Shown here: positions 8,082-15,751 of the stretch, one piece after another
Position numbering within the stretch: position 1 is the stretch's first letter
Layout of the letters: every line of letters begins with the position of its first letter
NCBI GenBank assembly: GCA_964420405.1
Contig: CAYQTL010000040.1
Span: 1 to 39,292, forward strand
DNA: 39,292 nt
DNA from: CAYQTL01 sp964420405
GTDB lineage: Bacteria; Acidobacteriota; Thermoanaerobaculia; Thermoanaerobaculales; Sulfomarinibacteraceae
Direction of reading: 5' to 3'
Program-made: the position numbers and the translations under genes
Notes under the pieces: model-generated
Databases searched by the model: none
Told to the model about the DNA's origin: nothing
Seen by the model: the letters and a program-made list of their open reading frames with translations, nothing else

Positions 8082-9341
8082 GTGCGGCTCAGCCAGGTGT
8101 TCGACGATCTCGGCGAGTTCGTCCGCCACTACCGCGGCCGGATCTCCAGCGACGGGCTGCTGCTGTTCACCAACACCGCCTACCAGGAAGGGACCGTCCT
8201 CGACATCGACATCCGCCTCGGCGACGACACGGCGCTGCTGGAGGGCCGCGCCGGCGTCGTGCGCCTGCGCAGCGGTGCGCCGGAGCCCGACATGGCGTGG
8301 ACGGCGATCCTGCAGTGGATCGACCTCGACCGCGACGGCCGCGACCTGCTCGACCGTCTCGAGGCACGGGAGACCGCCGAGGGGGTGCCGCCGTTCCGCC
8401 TCGCCGAGGTGCTGCATGCCCCCGGCGGGCCGGTCCTGCGGGTCGACGGGAAGGGTCGGAGCCGCGCCGTCGAGACGCCGCCGGCCGATGGCGAGCCCGA
8501 GCCGCAGTACCCCCCGCCTCCGATCGAGCCGGTGGATCCCGACACCGTCGACCGGATCGGCGAGATGGTGTCGTCGGCCCTCGGCGGCGGCGGCGGAGCG
8601 GCCGGCGGCGGCGGCAGGCACGGCAGCTCGAGCGGGCGGCGGCCGACCGACGCCTCCGGCGGGCGGCTCACCCAGATCGCCCGCTGGGTCCTCGGGCTCG
8701 GGGCGGTGGCGGTGCTGGTCGCCACCATCGCCATGCTGTGGCTGCCCGAGCTCCTCGATCGCGGCGCCACCGAGCCCTTCGCCCCCGAGACCGCCTCCGC
8801 AGAGGACGTCGCGGGGCTGCCCTCTCCCGTCGACGGCGACCCGCCGCCGGTCGCCGGCCGGCCCTCGCCCACCGCGGCGGAGCCGACCGAAGCGACCGAC
8901 GCGCCAGCGACCGCCGCCACGGACACCGAGCCCACGCCCGAAAGCACGCCGACGCCCGCCCCGACGCGGTCCGCGCCGCCGCCCGACACCGGGGCGGCGG
9001 CTCCGGTCGCGGTGGTCGGCCTCGAGGTCGAGGAGTCGGACGACGGGGCGGTGATGGTGGTCCGTGCGGCCGCACCGCTGGACCCCGCCGACGTGCTGGT
9101 GTCCCGGCTCGACGCCCCTCCGGGGCCGCGGGCGGTGCTGCGGATCCGGCGGGTCGCCTCGAGCACGCTGCCGACCCGCCTGGAGGTGGACGGGCCACGG
9201 ATCAGCGCCGTGCGCAGCTGGCTCCACGACGACCTCACGCCGCCCGAGCTGCACGTGGTCGCGGACCTCGCCAGCGACGACCTGGTGCTGCTCCCGGTCG
9301 AGGTCCTGGGGGCCGAGGTCACTCTCCGGCTGGCCCGCTGA
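8082..9341 (+). CDS. PilZ-like / transmembrane / AMIN-domain protein
   Basis: 419-aa protein of unusual architecture. Residues 1-105 resemble a PilZ domain ('RHYRGRISSDGLLLFT', then a strand-rich 'TVLDIDIRLGD...RAGVVRLRSG'), a fold that often binds c-di-GMP; the arginine motif is imperfect. A Gly-rich linker precedes one TM helix (about 196-222, ending WLP). A long Pro/Thr/Ala-rich linker follows. Residues about 307-419 look like an AMIN domain ('VVGLEVEESDDGAVMVV...PPELHVVADLAS...VTLRLAR'), a periplasmic fold known from PilQ and cell-wall amidases that localises proteins to the cell wall. GTG 8082 is chosen because GGAAGGGGG precedes it; the frame is open back to 8001. The 3' end overlaps the convergent glycerophosphodiesterase gene by 23 nt. 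Confidence 0.75.
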   Translation: MRLSQVFDDLGEFVRHYRGRISSDGLLLFTNTAYQEGTVLDIDIRLGDDTALLEGRAGVVRLRSGAPEPDMAWTAILQWIDLDRDGRDLLDRLEARETAEGVPPFRLAEVLHAPGGPVLRVDGKGRSRAVETPPADGEPEPQYPPPPIEPVDPDTVDRIGEMVSSALGGGGGAAGGGGRHGSSSGRRPTDASGGRLTQIARWVLGLGAVAVLVATIAMLWLPELLDRGATEPFAPETASAEDVAGLPSPVDGDPPPVAGRPSPTAAEPTEATDAPATAATDTEPTPESTPTPAPTRSAPPPDTGAAAPVAVVGLEVEESDDGAVMVVRAAAPLDPADVLVSRLDAPPGPRAVLRIRRVASSTLPTRLEVDGPRISAVRSWLHDDLTPPELHVVADLASDDLVLLPVEVLGAEVTLRLAR

Positions 9342-10137
9342 GCAGTGCCGCGATCGCGGCCGGGTCGTCGGCGAACAGGTAGTCGACCCCGAGACGTGCG
9401 AACCGGCGGGCCTGGTCCGGCCGGTCGACGGTGAACGCCCCGACCGGCAGCCCGACACGGTGGCAGGCGGCCACGAGCTCGGGCGAAATGCGCGTCCGGT
9501 GGACGTGCAGGGCGTCGACGCCGAGCGCAACCGCCTCGTCGACGACCGTCTCGGGATCGCGCCGCCGCTCGATCACGAGCGCGACCCGGATGTCGGGCTC
9601 CGAGGCCACCGCCGCCGCCACGACCCGGCGGTCGAACGACGACAGCAGCACGCGGTCGACCGCCTCCGCCTGGCGCACCACGGCGAGCACCGCGGCGAGC
9701 ACCCGGGGGACCTCCTCCGGCCTGCCGACCGGCTTGACCTCGACGTTGAACAGCCCGTCGCCGGCGGCGAGGGCCTCGGCCAGGGTCGGGACCGGCTCGC
9801 CCCGGAACCCGGGACCGAAGGACGACCCGGCGTCGAGCCGGCGGACCTCGGCCGCGCGCATCCGCGCCACCGCGCCGCGGCCGGTCGTGGTCCGTCGGAC
9901 GGTCCGGTCGTGCATGCACACCGGCACCCCGTCGGCGGTCAGCGCGACGTCGAGCTCGACCATCGGTGCGCCGTCCTCGAACGCCCGCCGGAACGCCGCG
10001 ACCGTGTTCTCCGGCGCCCGCGCCGAGGCGCCGCGATGACCGACGACGCGCGTGACGCCCCCGGCCACGAGGAACCGGTCGATCGGCCATCGCGGGTCGG
10101 CGGCGGAGGCGGCGGTCACGGCGGTGATCAGCAGCAT
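9319..10137 (-). CDS. Glycerophosphodiester phosphodiesterase (GDPD family)
   Basis: 272-aa enzyme predicted to hydrolyse glycerophosphodiesters to sn-glycerol 3-phosphate and an alcohol. The GDPD catalytic signature is clear: 'GHRGASARAPENT' with His34, followed by 'VELDVALTADGVPVCMHD' with Glu61, Asp63 and His76; 'NVEVKP' lies further on. The ATG at 10137 begins a short signal-like sequence ('MLLITAVTAASAA'), suggesting export. GGAGGGGAGC lies about 13 nt upstream, slightly far for a ribosome site; the frame is open upstream to 10215, so a longer form is possible. Convergent with and overlapping the PilZ/AMIN gene. Confidence 0.9.
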   Translation of the reverse strand: MLLITAVTAASAADPRWPIDRFLVAGGVTRVVGHRGASARAPENTVAAFRRAFEDGAPMVELDVALTADGVPVCMHDRTVRRTTTGRGAVARMRAAEVRRLDAGSSFGPGFRGEPVPTLAEALAAGDGLFNVEVKPVGRPEEVPRVLAAVLAVVRQAEAVDRVLLSSFDRRVVAAAVASEPDIRVALVIERRRDPETVVDEAVALGVDALHVHRTRISPELVAACHRVGLPVGAFTVDRPDQARRFARLGVDYLFADDPAAIAALLSGPAGE

Positions 10138-10368
10138 GCCCAGACGGCTCGCTCCCCTCCTCCGGACGGCCGGGAAGGCCCGCCCGATGCCGCGGCGGGC
10201 GGTCGATGATCGCACGGCTCACACAGACCGCCGAGCGCCCCGGGTATTCCCGGAGATCCCGTCGGCGGCCGGCGCCTGCGCCGACACCGTCGCTGACACC
10301 CTCCGGGTGGGACGTCGAGCCCGCGCCCCACCCTCGGCCGCCGGCCGCAGGTGTGCAAGACTGGAGCG

Positions 10369-12234
10369 ATGACGCCGGTGGCGGGGATCGACGGCGAGCC
10401 CAGGCGGTTCGGCAGCTACCTGCTGGTGGACCGGATCTCGTCCGGCGGCATGGCCGACGTCTACAAGGCCAAGATCCTCGGCTTTCGCGGCTTCACCAAG
10501 ACCGTGGCGATCAAGCGGATCCACCGTCACCTGCTGGAGCGCCACCGGTTCCTGCGGATGTTCACCGACGAGGCCAAGATCGCCTCCCGTCTGTCCCACC
10601 CCAACATCGTCCAGATCTACGACCTCGGCGAGACCGACGGCGTCCCCTACATCGCCATGGAGTACGTCTTCGGCAAGGACCTCTTCCAGGTGGTCGAGCG
10701 GATCGCCGAGGTCGGCGAGCGCTGCCCGTGGCCCCTGGCCGCCCTGGTGCTGCGGGAGGTGTGCGACGGCCTGCACCACGCCCACGAGTTCCGGTCGCTG
10801 GACGGCCAGCCCCAGGAGATCGTCCATCGCGACGTCAGCCCGCGCAACATCCTGCTGTCGTACGCCGGCGACGTGAAGCTGACCGACTTCGGCGTCGCCC
10901 GTGCCCGCGACCGGGAGGAGCACACCGAGCACGGCGTCATCAAGGGCAAGGTCCGCTACATCAGCCCGGAGGCGGCCCTCGGGCTCGACGTCGACCGCCG
11001 CTCCGATTTGTACTCGCTGGGGGTGGTGCTGGCGGAGATGCTCACCATGCAGCCCCTGCGGGACGGCACCAACGACCTGTCGATGCTGATGGACGTCCGC
11101 GAGGGACGCCTCGACCGCACCCACATCGACGCCCTGCCGCCCCGGCTGCTGGAGGTGCTCGACCGCTCGCTGTCGGGCGAGCCGGCCGACCGCTTCGCCA
11201 CCGCCCTCGAGCTGCGCGACGCCTTCCTCGAGGCCGCGGAGCCCGACGTCCGCCCGATGCCACCCCGCCAGCTGGCAGCCTACCTGACACGGCTCTTCGG
11301 GCCCGAGATCAGGGTGGAGAACGAGAACGAGCGCCGCCTGGAGGCGCGCTTGGCCGCCGAGGTACGGCCAGTCCCGCAGATGGCGGTGCCGGGCGTCCCC
11401 GCCCCGATCGAGCCGACACCGCCCGATCCGCACCACCCCCTCAACATCTTCGGCGACGGCGCGATCCCCGATCCGCGGCTGGCACCTCCGGGTGCGCCCG
11501 CGGCCACTCCGGCCGCGCTCCGCGTCCGTCCCCACCTCGAGGGCGACCTGCAGCAGCTGTCGTTGGCGCGGCTGCTCCATCGGCTGTGCGAGAAGCGGAT
11601 CAGCGGCCGCCTCGACCTGCACCGCGAGCCGCTTGTCAAGACCGTCTTCCTCGACCTGGGCCGGCCGGTGTTCGTGATCTCCAACGCCGAGTCGGAGCTG
11701 TTCGGCGAGCACCTCGTCGCCCGCGGGGTCCTGTCGCGCGGCCAGCACGCCGCCACCCTCGACCACGCCGCGCGCCACGGGCTGCGGTTCACCGAGGCGC
11801 TCATCGCGCTGCGCAAGATCGAGCCGTCGGAGCTGTACCGGCACCTCGCCGAGCAGGTCCGCGACCGCATCCTCGACGTGTTCACCTGGATGCGCGGCCG
11901 GTTCGCGTTCTTCAAGGACGTGGCGGCGCCCGAGCCGGGGATGCCGCTGAACCTCCGCACCCACACGCTGATCCACGAGGGCGTCCAGGACCGGGTGTCG
12001 ATGGCCGTGATCCGCGCCGGCCTCGGGCTCCGGTCCGAGCTCCGGCTGGTCCGGATCGGCGGCGCTCTGCCGCCCGACCTGCAGCTTTCCGGTCGCCAGC
12101 AGCGGATCCTGCGGGCGATCGCCTCCGAGTCGCCGTCCCTCTCCGAGCTGCTGCGCAGGGAGCGGGACGAGGAGCACATCCTGCGCCTCGTCTACCTGCT
12201 GACCGAGATCGAGCGGCTCGACCTGCGGGAGTGA
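10369..12234 (+). CDS. Ser/Thr protein kinase with C-terminal DUF4388 domain
   Basis: 621-aa soluble eukaryote-type kinase. Kinase domain at about residues 14-290: glycine loop 'ISSGGMADVY', Lys49 in 'VAIK', catalytic 'HRDVSPRN' (153-160; the DVSPxN variant is typical of myxobacterial-type kinases), DFG at 173-175, and 'RYISPE'. After a linker, residues about 390-530 form a DUF4388-type domain ('LEGDLQQLSLARLLHRLCEKRISGRL'), a domain found in Myxococcota and Acidobacteriota regulators with a proposed role in protein interaction. No TM helix. The ATG at 10369 has AAGACT 6 nt upstream and may be leaderless; GTG 10351 is an alternative. The stop overlaps the next gene by 4 nt (GTGA). Confidence 0.9.
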   Translation: MTPVAGIDGEPRRFGSYLLVDRISSGGMADVYKAKILGFRGFTKTVAIKRIHRHLLERHRFLRMFTDEAKIASRLSHPNIVQIYDLGETDGVPYIAMEYVFGKDLFQVVERIAEVGERCPWPLAALVLREVCDGLHHAHEFRSLDGQPQEIVHRDVSPRNILLSYAGDVKLTDFGVARARDREEHTEHGVIKGKVRYISPEAALGLDVDRRSDLYSLGVVLAEMLTMQPLRDGTNDLSMLMDVREGRLDRTHIDALPPRLLEVLDRSLSGEPADRFATALELRDAFLEAAEPDVRPMPPRQLAAYLTRLFGPEIRVENENERRLEARLAAEVRPVPQMAVPGVPAPIEPTPPDPHHPLNIFGDGAIPDPRLAPPGAPAATPAALRVRPHLEGDLQQLSLARLLHRLCEKRISGRLDLHREPLVKTVFLDLGRPVFVISNAESELFGEHLVARGVLSRGQHAATLDHAARHGLRFTEALIALRKIEPSELYRHLAEQVRDRILDVFTWMRGRFAFFKDVAAPEPGMPLNLRTHTLIHEGVQDRVSMAVIRAGLGLRSELRLVRIGGALPPDLQLSGRQQRILRAIASESPSLSELLRRERDEEHILRLVYLLTEIERLDLRE

Positions 12235-14537
12235 GCGCTCGGACCATGGACCAGCGCCAGCACCGGTGGCGGACGGCCGCGGGATGGGTCCTGCTGGCGG
12301 CCGCCGCTGGCACGCTTGCCGCCGGCTGGCGGGTCTCGACCGCGGTGGAGGTGTTCAGCTCGGGGGGCGACCTCGAGCTGCGGGTCGACGACTGTGCTGT
12401 CGGGGCGCCGATCGCCATCGGGCGGCTCGACGCCGTCGCGATCGCGGCCGGCCGCTCGGTGGCGCCGCTCGGCGGAACGCGGCTCGAGGTCGTCGCGGAC
12501 GGCGAGCCGGTGCTCGATGCACCGCTGCCGCGGCGCTTCGACGTCCCCGGGACCGGCCCCCGGCCGGTGGCCGACTGGTGGCTCGACGAGCGCGCGGCCT
12601 ACGGCGAGGTGTGGCGACGTCCGGCGCCGGTCTCCGGACCGTTCGCGCTCGAGACGAGGATCACCGGCCGCGCCCTGCGGGAGGTCCGGATCCACCTCGA
12701 GGGCGAGCCCGGCGCGACGGTCTCCTTCCGCCGCGGCCTGATCAACGACGATCTGTTCATCCACGACCACCGCGGCGTCACCGTCGCCGCGGGAAGCCTC
12801 GACCCCCGACCGGCGGCCGACCTGCGTCATGCCCTCTCCCAGCTTCTCGCCGGTCTCGCCGTCGCGGCCGGCCTGTTGGCCGTCGCGACCGCGTCCGCGG
12901 CGACGGGGCGACGACAGGGAGGAGCGTCGGCACCGCGCGCGGACCGGCGGGAGCCGCGGGCCGCGGGTCCCCTCGTGGCTGCCCTGGCGGCGACCGCCGC
13001 CGCGACCTCGGCGTGGCTCGCCGGCGACGTCCTCGCCGGCCTGCCCCACCAGCCCGACGGCGTGGTGTCCCTGCTCCAGGCCCGGTGGCTGCTCGACGGC
13101 CGGCTGTGGTGGCCGGTGACGGCGCTGCAGCCATGGCTCGACGTGCCGTTCACCTACGTCGTCGGCGACCGCTGGATCGGCCACCACCCCCACGGGTGGC
13201 CGGCGCTGATGGCCCCGGCGGTCGCCGCGGGGGCGCCGTGGCTGGCGGGCTGTCTGCTCGGCGGCCTGCAGGTGGTGCTCGTGCACCGCGTCGGGCGGCG
13301 GCTGCTCGGGCCGCGGACCGCGGTGCTCGCCGCCGCCTTCGCGGCGGTGTCGCCCATCGCCCTCCTGCAGGCGGCGAGCTGGATGTCCCACGTGGCCGCG
13401 AGCTGCCTGGTTCTGGTGGCGGTGTTGGGGCTGCTCGCGGCCAGGTCGGACGGGAGAGGTTCCGGCGCCGTCGCCGCCGGACTGGCTCTCGGCGTCGCGC
13501 TCGGCGTGCGGCCGCTGGTGGCGGTCGCGGCCGCCGCGGCGTGCGGCGCGGTGCTGCTGCGGGACCTCGCCCGTGGTGCCGGCCGCCCGGTCCGTACCGC
13601 GGCGGCGATGGCGGCTGGCGGCATCGCCGCGACCCTCCCCGTCCTGGCGGTCAACGCCGCCGTCACCGGCGACCCGCTGTCGTTCCCCTACACGCTGGCG
13701 TCCGGCACCATGTTCGCCGGCTCCAACGTCGGCTTCGGTCTACGCCATCTGGACACGATCCTCGCCCACCTCGGCCCGGCGCTGCTCGGCTGGGGCTGGC
13801 CCGTCATCCCGGCCGGCTGGACCGGGCCGCTGGCGCTCGGCGTGTGCGCCCTGCCGCTGCTGTCCCGCCGGCCGCGGCCGGCGGTGGTCTTCCTGGCCGG
13901 CTTCGCCGCGATCCTTGCAGCGGTCCACCTCGGCGCCCGAGGCCACGGCCTCCACGGCTTCGGCCCGCGTTACTGGTTCGAAGCGTTCCCGGCACTGTGG
14001 CTGCTCGCGGCCTGCGGGCTCCGCCATCTCGCCGCTGCCGCCGGGCTGCCGAGCCGTCGGGCCGCGGCGCTCGCGGGGGCGGTGCTGGTGACGACCACCG
14101 CCGCCGGGTTGCCGTGGCGGCTCGCCGCCTACCGTGGCTACAACTGGGTCGACCGGTCGCTGGTGGAGGCGGTCGAGCGGGCGGGCCTCGGGCGCGGCGC
14201 GCTGCTGCTGACCGACGACCGCTGGATCGGGTGGGGCTCGGCGGCGCCGTACCTCGAGCCACCGCCCGACGCCCGGCTGCTGGTGCTCCAGGGGCCCGGG
14301 CACACCATCGACGAGCTGCGCGAGCGCACCCGCCGCGAGGTGTGGGTCTGGGACGGGGCGGAGCTGCGCCGGGCGGAGAGAGCGGGGCCGGCCACCGCGT
14401 CCGGTCCCGATCCCGCTCCCGATCCCAGTGGACCGGGTCGCGCCGGAGTCAGCACCACGGGGAGCACGACGTCACCGGGCACGAGCGGCGGACTCCGGCA
14501 CGCCGACCCCGTGGCCCCACCCTCACTCCCCCCGTGA
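12231..14537 (+). CDS. Polytopic membrane protein, GT39/ArnT-like putative glycosyltransferase
   Basis: 768 aa if starting at the GTG that overlaps the kinase stop; ATG 12246 is an alternative. One TM helix ('GWVLLAAAAGTLAAGWRV') is followed by a roughly 170-residue beta-rich extracytoplasmic domain. Then comes a bundle of about 10 TM segments arranged as in the dolichyl-phosphate-mannose mannosyltransferase/ArnT superfamily: an early acidic loop ('LPHQPDGVVSLLQARWLLDGRLW', with Asp where GT-C enzymes keep a catalytic acidic residue), 'GDRWIGHHPHGWPALMAPAVA', and later 'FGPRYWFEAFPALWLLAACGLRHLA'. A short soluble tail ends the fold. The last roughly 45 residues (PDPAPDPSGPG...) are low-complexity and encoded partly by a GATCCC repeat element, so the natural C-terminus may once have been shorter. 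Substrate unknown. Confidence 0.7.
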   Translation: MSARTMDQRQHRWRTAAGWVLLAAAAGTLAAGWRVSTAVEVFSSGGDLELRVDDCAVGAPIAIGRLDAVAIAAGRSVAPLGGTRLEVVADGEPVLDAPLPRRFDVPGTGPRPVADWWLDERAAYGEVWRRPAPVSGPFALETRITGRALREVRIHLEGEPGATVSFRRGLINDDLFIHDHRGVTVAAGSLDPRPAADLRHALSQLLAGLAVAAGLLAVATASAATGRRQGGASAPRADRREPRAAGPLVAALAATAAATSAWLAGDVLAGLPHQPDGVVSLLQARWLLDGRLWWPVTALQPWLDVPFTYVVGDRWIGHHPHGWPALMAPAVAAGAPWLAGCLLGGLQVVLVHRVGRRLLGPRTAVLAAAFAAVSPIALLQAASWMSHVAASCLVLVAVLGLLAARSDGRGSGAVAAGLALGVALGVRPLVAVAAAAACGAVLLRDLARGAGRPVRTAAAMAAGGIAATLPVLAVNAAVTGDPLSFPYTLASGTMFAGSNVGFGLRHLDTILAHLGPALLGWGWPVIPAGWTGPLALGVCALPLLSRRPRPAVVFLAGFAAILAAVHLGARGHGLHGFGPRYWFEAFPALWLLAACGLRHLAAAAGLPSRRAAALAGAVLVTTTAAGLPWRLAAYRGYNWVDRSLVEAVERAGLGRGALLLTDDRWIGWGSAAPYLEPPPDARLLVLQGPGHTIDELRERTRREVWVWDGAELRRAERAGPATASGPDPAPDPSGPGRAGVSTTGSTTSPGTSGGLRHADPVAPPSLPP

Positions 14538-14575
14538 CACCGGGAACGGGATCGGGAACCGAGGCCCTCGGGATC
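14403..14575. repeat. GATCCC palindromic element, copy 2
   Basis: The left arm (14403-14426, TCCCGATCCCGCTCCCGATC...) lies inside the 3' end of the membrane-protein gene. The right arm (14541-14575, GGGAACGGGATCGGGAAC... then CTCGGGATCGG) lies after its stop. The arms are approximately reverse complementary and about 115 nt apart. Confidence 0.6.
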
Positions 14576-14603
14576 GGCACCTCGGCGGCCAGGTCGCCTC
14601 CGC

Positions 14604-14609
14604 TACAGT
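14604..14609 (+). promoter_or_regulatory. Putative -10 box of leaderless radical SAM gene
   Basis: TACAGT is followed by six G residues and then the GTG start at 14616. The spacing matches the pattern seen before other genes in the window. Confidence 0.5.
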
Positions 14610-14615
14610 GGGGGG

Positions 14616-15551
14616 GTGGTGCGCCAGTGGTGTCCCTCCTACGTCCGGCTCGCGCGCAGCGGCGAGCTGGAGATACGCGCCCGGCGGCTCGAGGCGATGC
14701 TGGGCGACTGTGTCGTCTGCCCGCGCGGCTGCCGCGTGGACCGGCGGGTGGAGCTCGGCGAGTGCGCGACGGGCGCCGAGGCCGTGGTGGCGTCGTGGGG
14801 GCCCCACCACGGTGAGGAGCACCCGATCTCCGCCCGCCGGGGATCCGGCACCGTGTTCCTCGCCAACTGCAACCTCGACTGCGCGTTCTGCCAGAACTGG
14901 GACGTCTCCCACCGGCCCGGCGACCCGCGCCACCACCGGATGTCGGCCGGGGAGCTCGCGGCGGTGTTCCTCGAGCTGCAGGACGCCGGCTGCCACAACC
15001 TCAACTGGGTGTCGCCGACCCACCAGGCGCCCCAGCTGGTCGCGGCGCTGGCGGTGGCTGCCGAGCGCGGGCTGTCGATCCCGATCGTGTACAACTCCAA
15101 CGGCTACGACTCGGTCGGGGTCCTGCGCGAGCTCGACGGCGTGGTCGACGTCTGGATGCCCGACCTCAAGTACTCGGACGCGGCGGTCGGCCAGCGTCTG
15201 TCGGGGGTCCCGGACTACCCGACACAGGCGCGTGCGGCGCTCGCGGAGATGTACCGCCAGGTGGGCGACGGGTGGCGGCTGGGTCCCTCTGGAGAGCTGC
15301 TGCAGGGGATGCTGGTCCGCATCCTGGTGCTGCCGGAGGGACGGGCCGGGGTCGAAGACAGCCTGGAGTGGATCGCGCGCGAGCTGTCGCCGGTGGTCGC
15401 CGTGTCGCTGCTCGCCCAGTACCGGCCGGAGCACCTGGTCCGGCTGGGTCGGCACCCCGAGATCGCCCGGCCGATCGTCGCCGCCGAGTGGCGCGCCGCG
15501 GTCGGCGCCCTGCGCCGCACCCTCCCCGGCGACCGGCACCAGGTGCAGTAG
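14616..15551 (+). CDS. Radical SAM protein, PflX-like (COG1313 type)
   Basis: 311-aa iron-sulfur protein. The radical SAM CxxxCxxC motif is 'CNLDCAFC' with Cys85, Cys89 and Cys92, expected to bind the [4Fe-4S] cluster that cleaves S-adenosylmethionine. Upstream, Cys32, Cys35, Cys39 and Cys50 ('CVVCPRGCRVD...GEC') form an extra cysteine set characteristic of this PFL-activase-related family. 'GHNLNWVSPTH'-like and 'WMPDLKYSD' segments also fit the family. The physiological substrate of PflX-like proteins is not established, and no glycyl-radical enzyme is visible nearby. GTG 14616 is chosen because it immediately precedes the conserved N-terminus and follows a TACAGT box. Confidence 0.85.
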   Translation: MVRQWCPSYVRLARSGELEIRARRLEAMLGDCVVCPRGCRVDRRVELGECATGAEAVVASWGPHHGEEHPISARRGSGTVFLANCNLDCAFCQNWDVSHRPGDPRHHRMSAGELAAVFLELQDAGCHNLNWVSPTHQAPQLVAALAVAAERGLSIPIVYNSNGYDSVGVLRELDGVVDVWMPDLKYSDAAVGQRLSGVPDYPTQARAALAEMYRQVGDGWRLGPSGELLQGMLVRILVLPEGRAGVEDSLEWIARELSPVVAVSLLAQYRPEHLVRLGRHPEIARPIVAAEWRAAVGALRRTLPGDRHQVQ

Positions 15552-15564
15552 GCGCCGACATCGC

Positions 15565-15712
15565 CACACCGTTCGGTCCCGCTCTCCGATCACGTTCCCG
15601 ATCCCGATGTCTGCGATCCGGTCGGCGAGAGCGCCGCCGGAGAGCCTGGAGACACGATCCCCGCACGGCCGGACGGTGTGAGCCGCACCGGATCCGTCGG
15701 GATCGGGATCGG
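15565..15712. repeat. GATCCC palindromic element, copy 3
   Basis: Left arm has CACACCGTTCGG (15565-15576) and CGATCCCGATG (15599-15609). Right arm has CCGGACGGTGTG (15669-15680) and a CGGGATCGGGATCGG run (15698-15712). The outer pair matches as reverse complements with one mismatch. It occupies most of the gap between convergent genes (radical SAM and patatin). Confidence 0.65.
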
Positions 15713-15751
15713 AAGAGGGTTCGGACAGGGGCGACGGGTGGCGGATGTCGC

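Noticed and set aside
10206..12230. Long frame upstream of, and continuous with, the GT39-like protein
   Set aside because: It overlaps the DUF4388 kinase in another frame and translates to low-complexity sequence; the real protein starts near 12231-12246.
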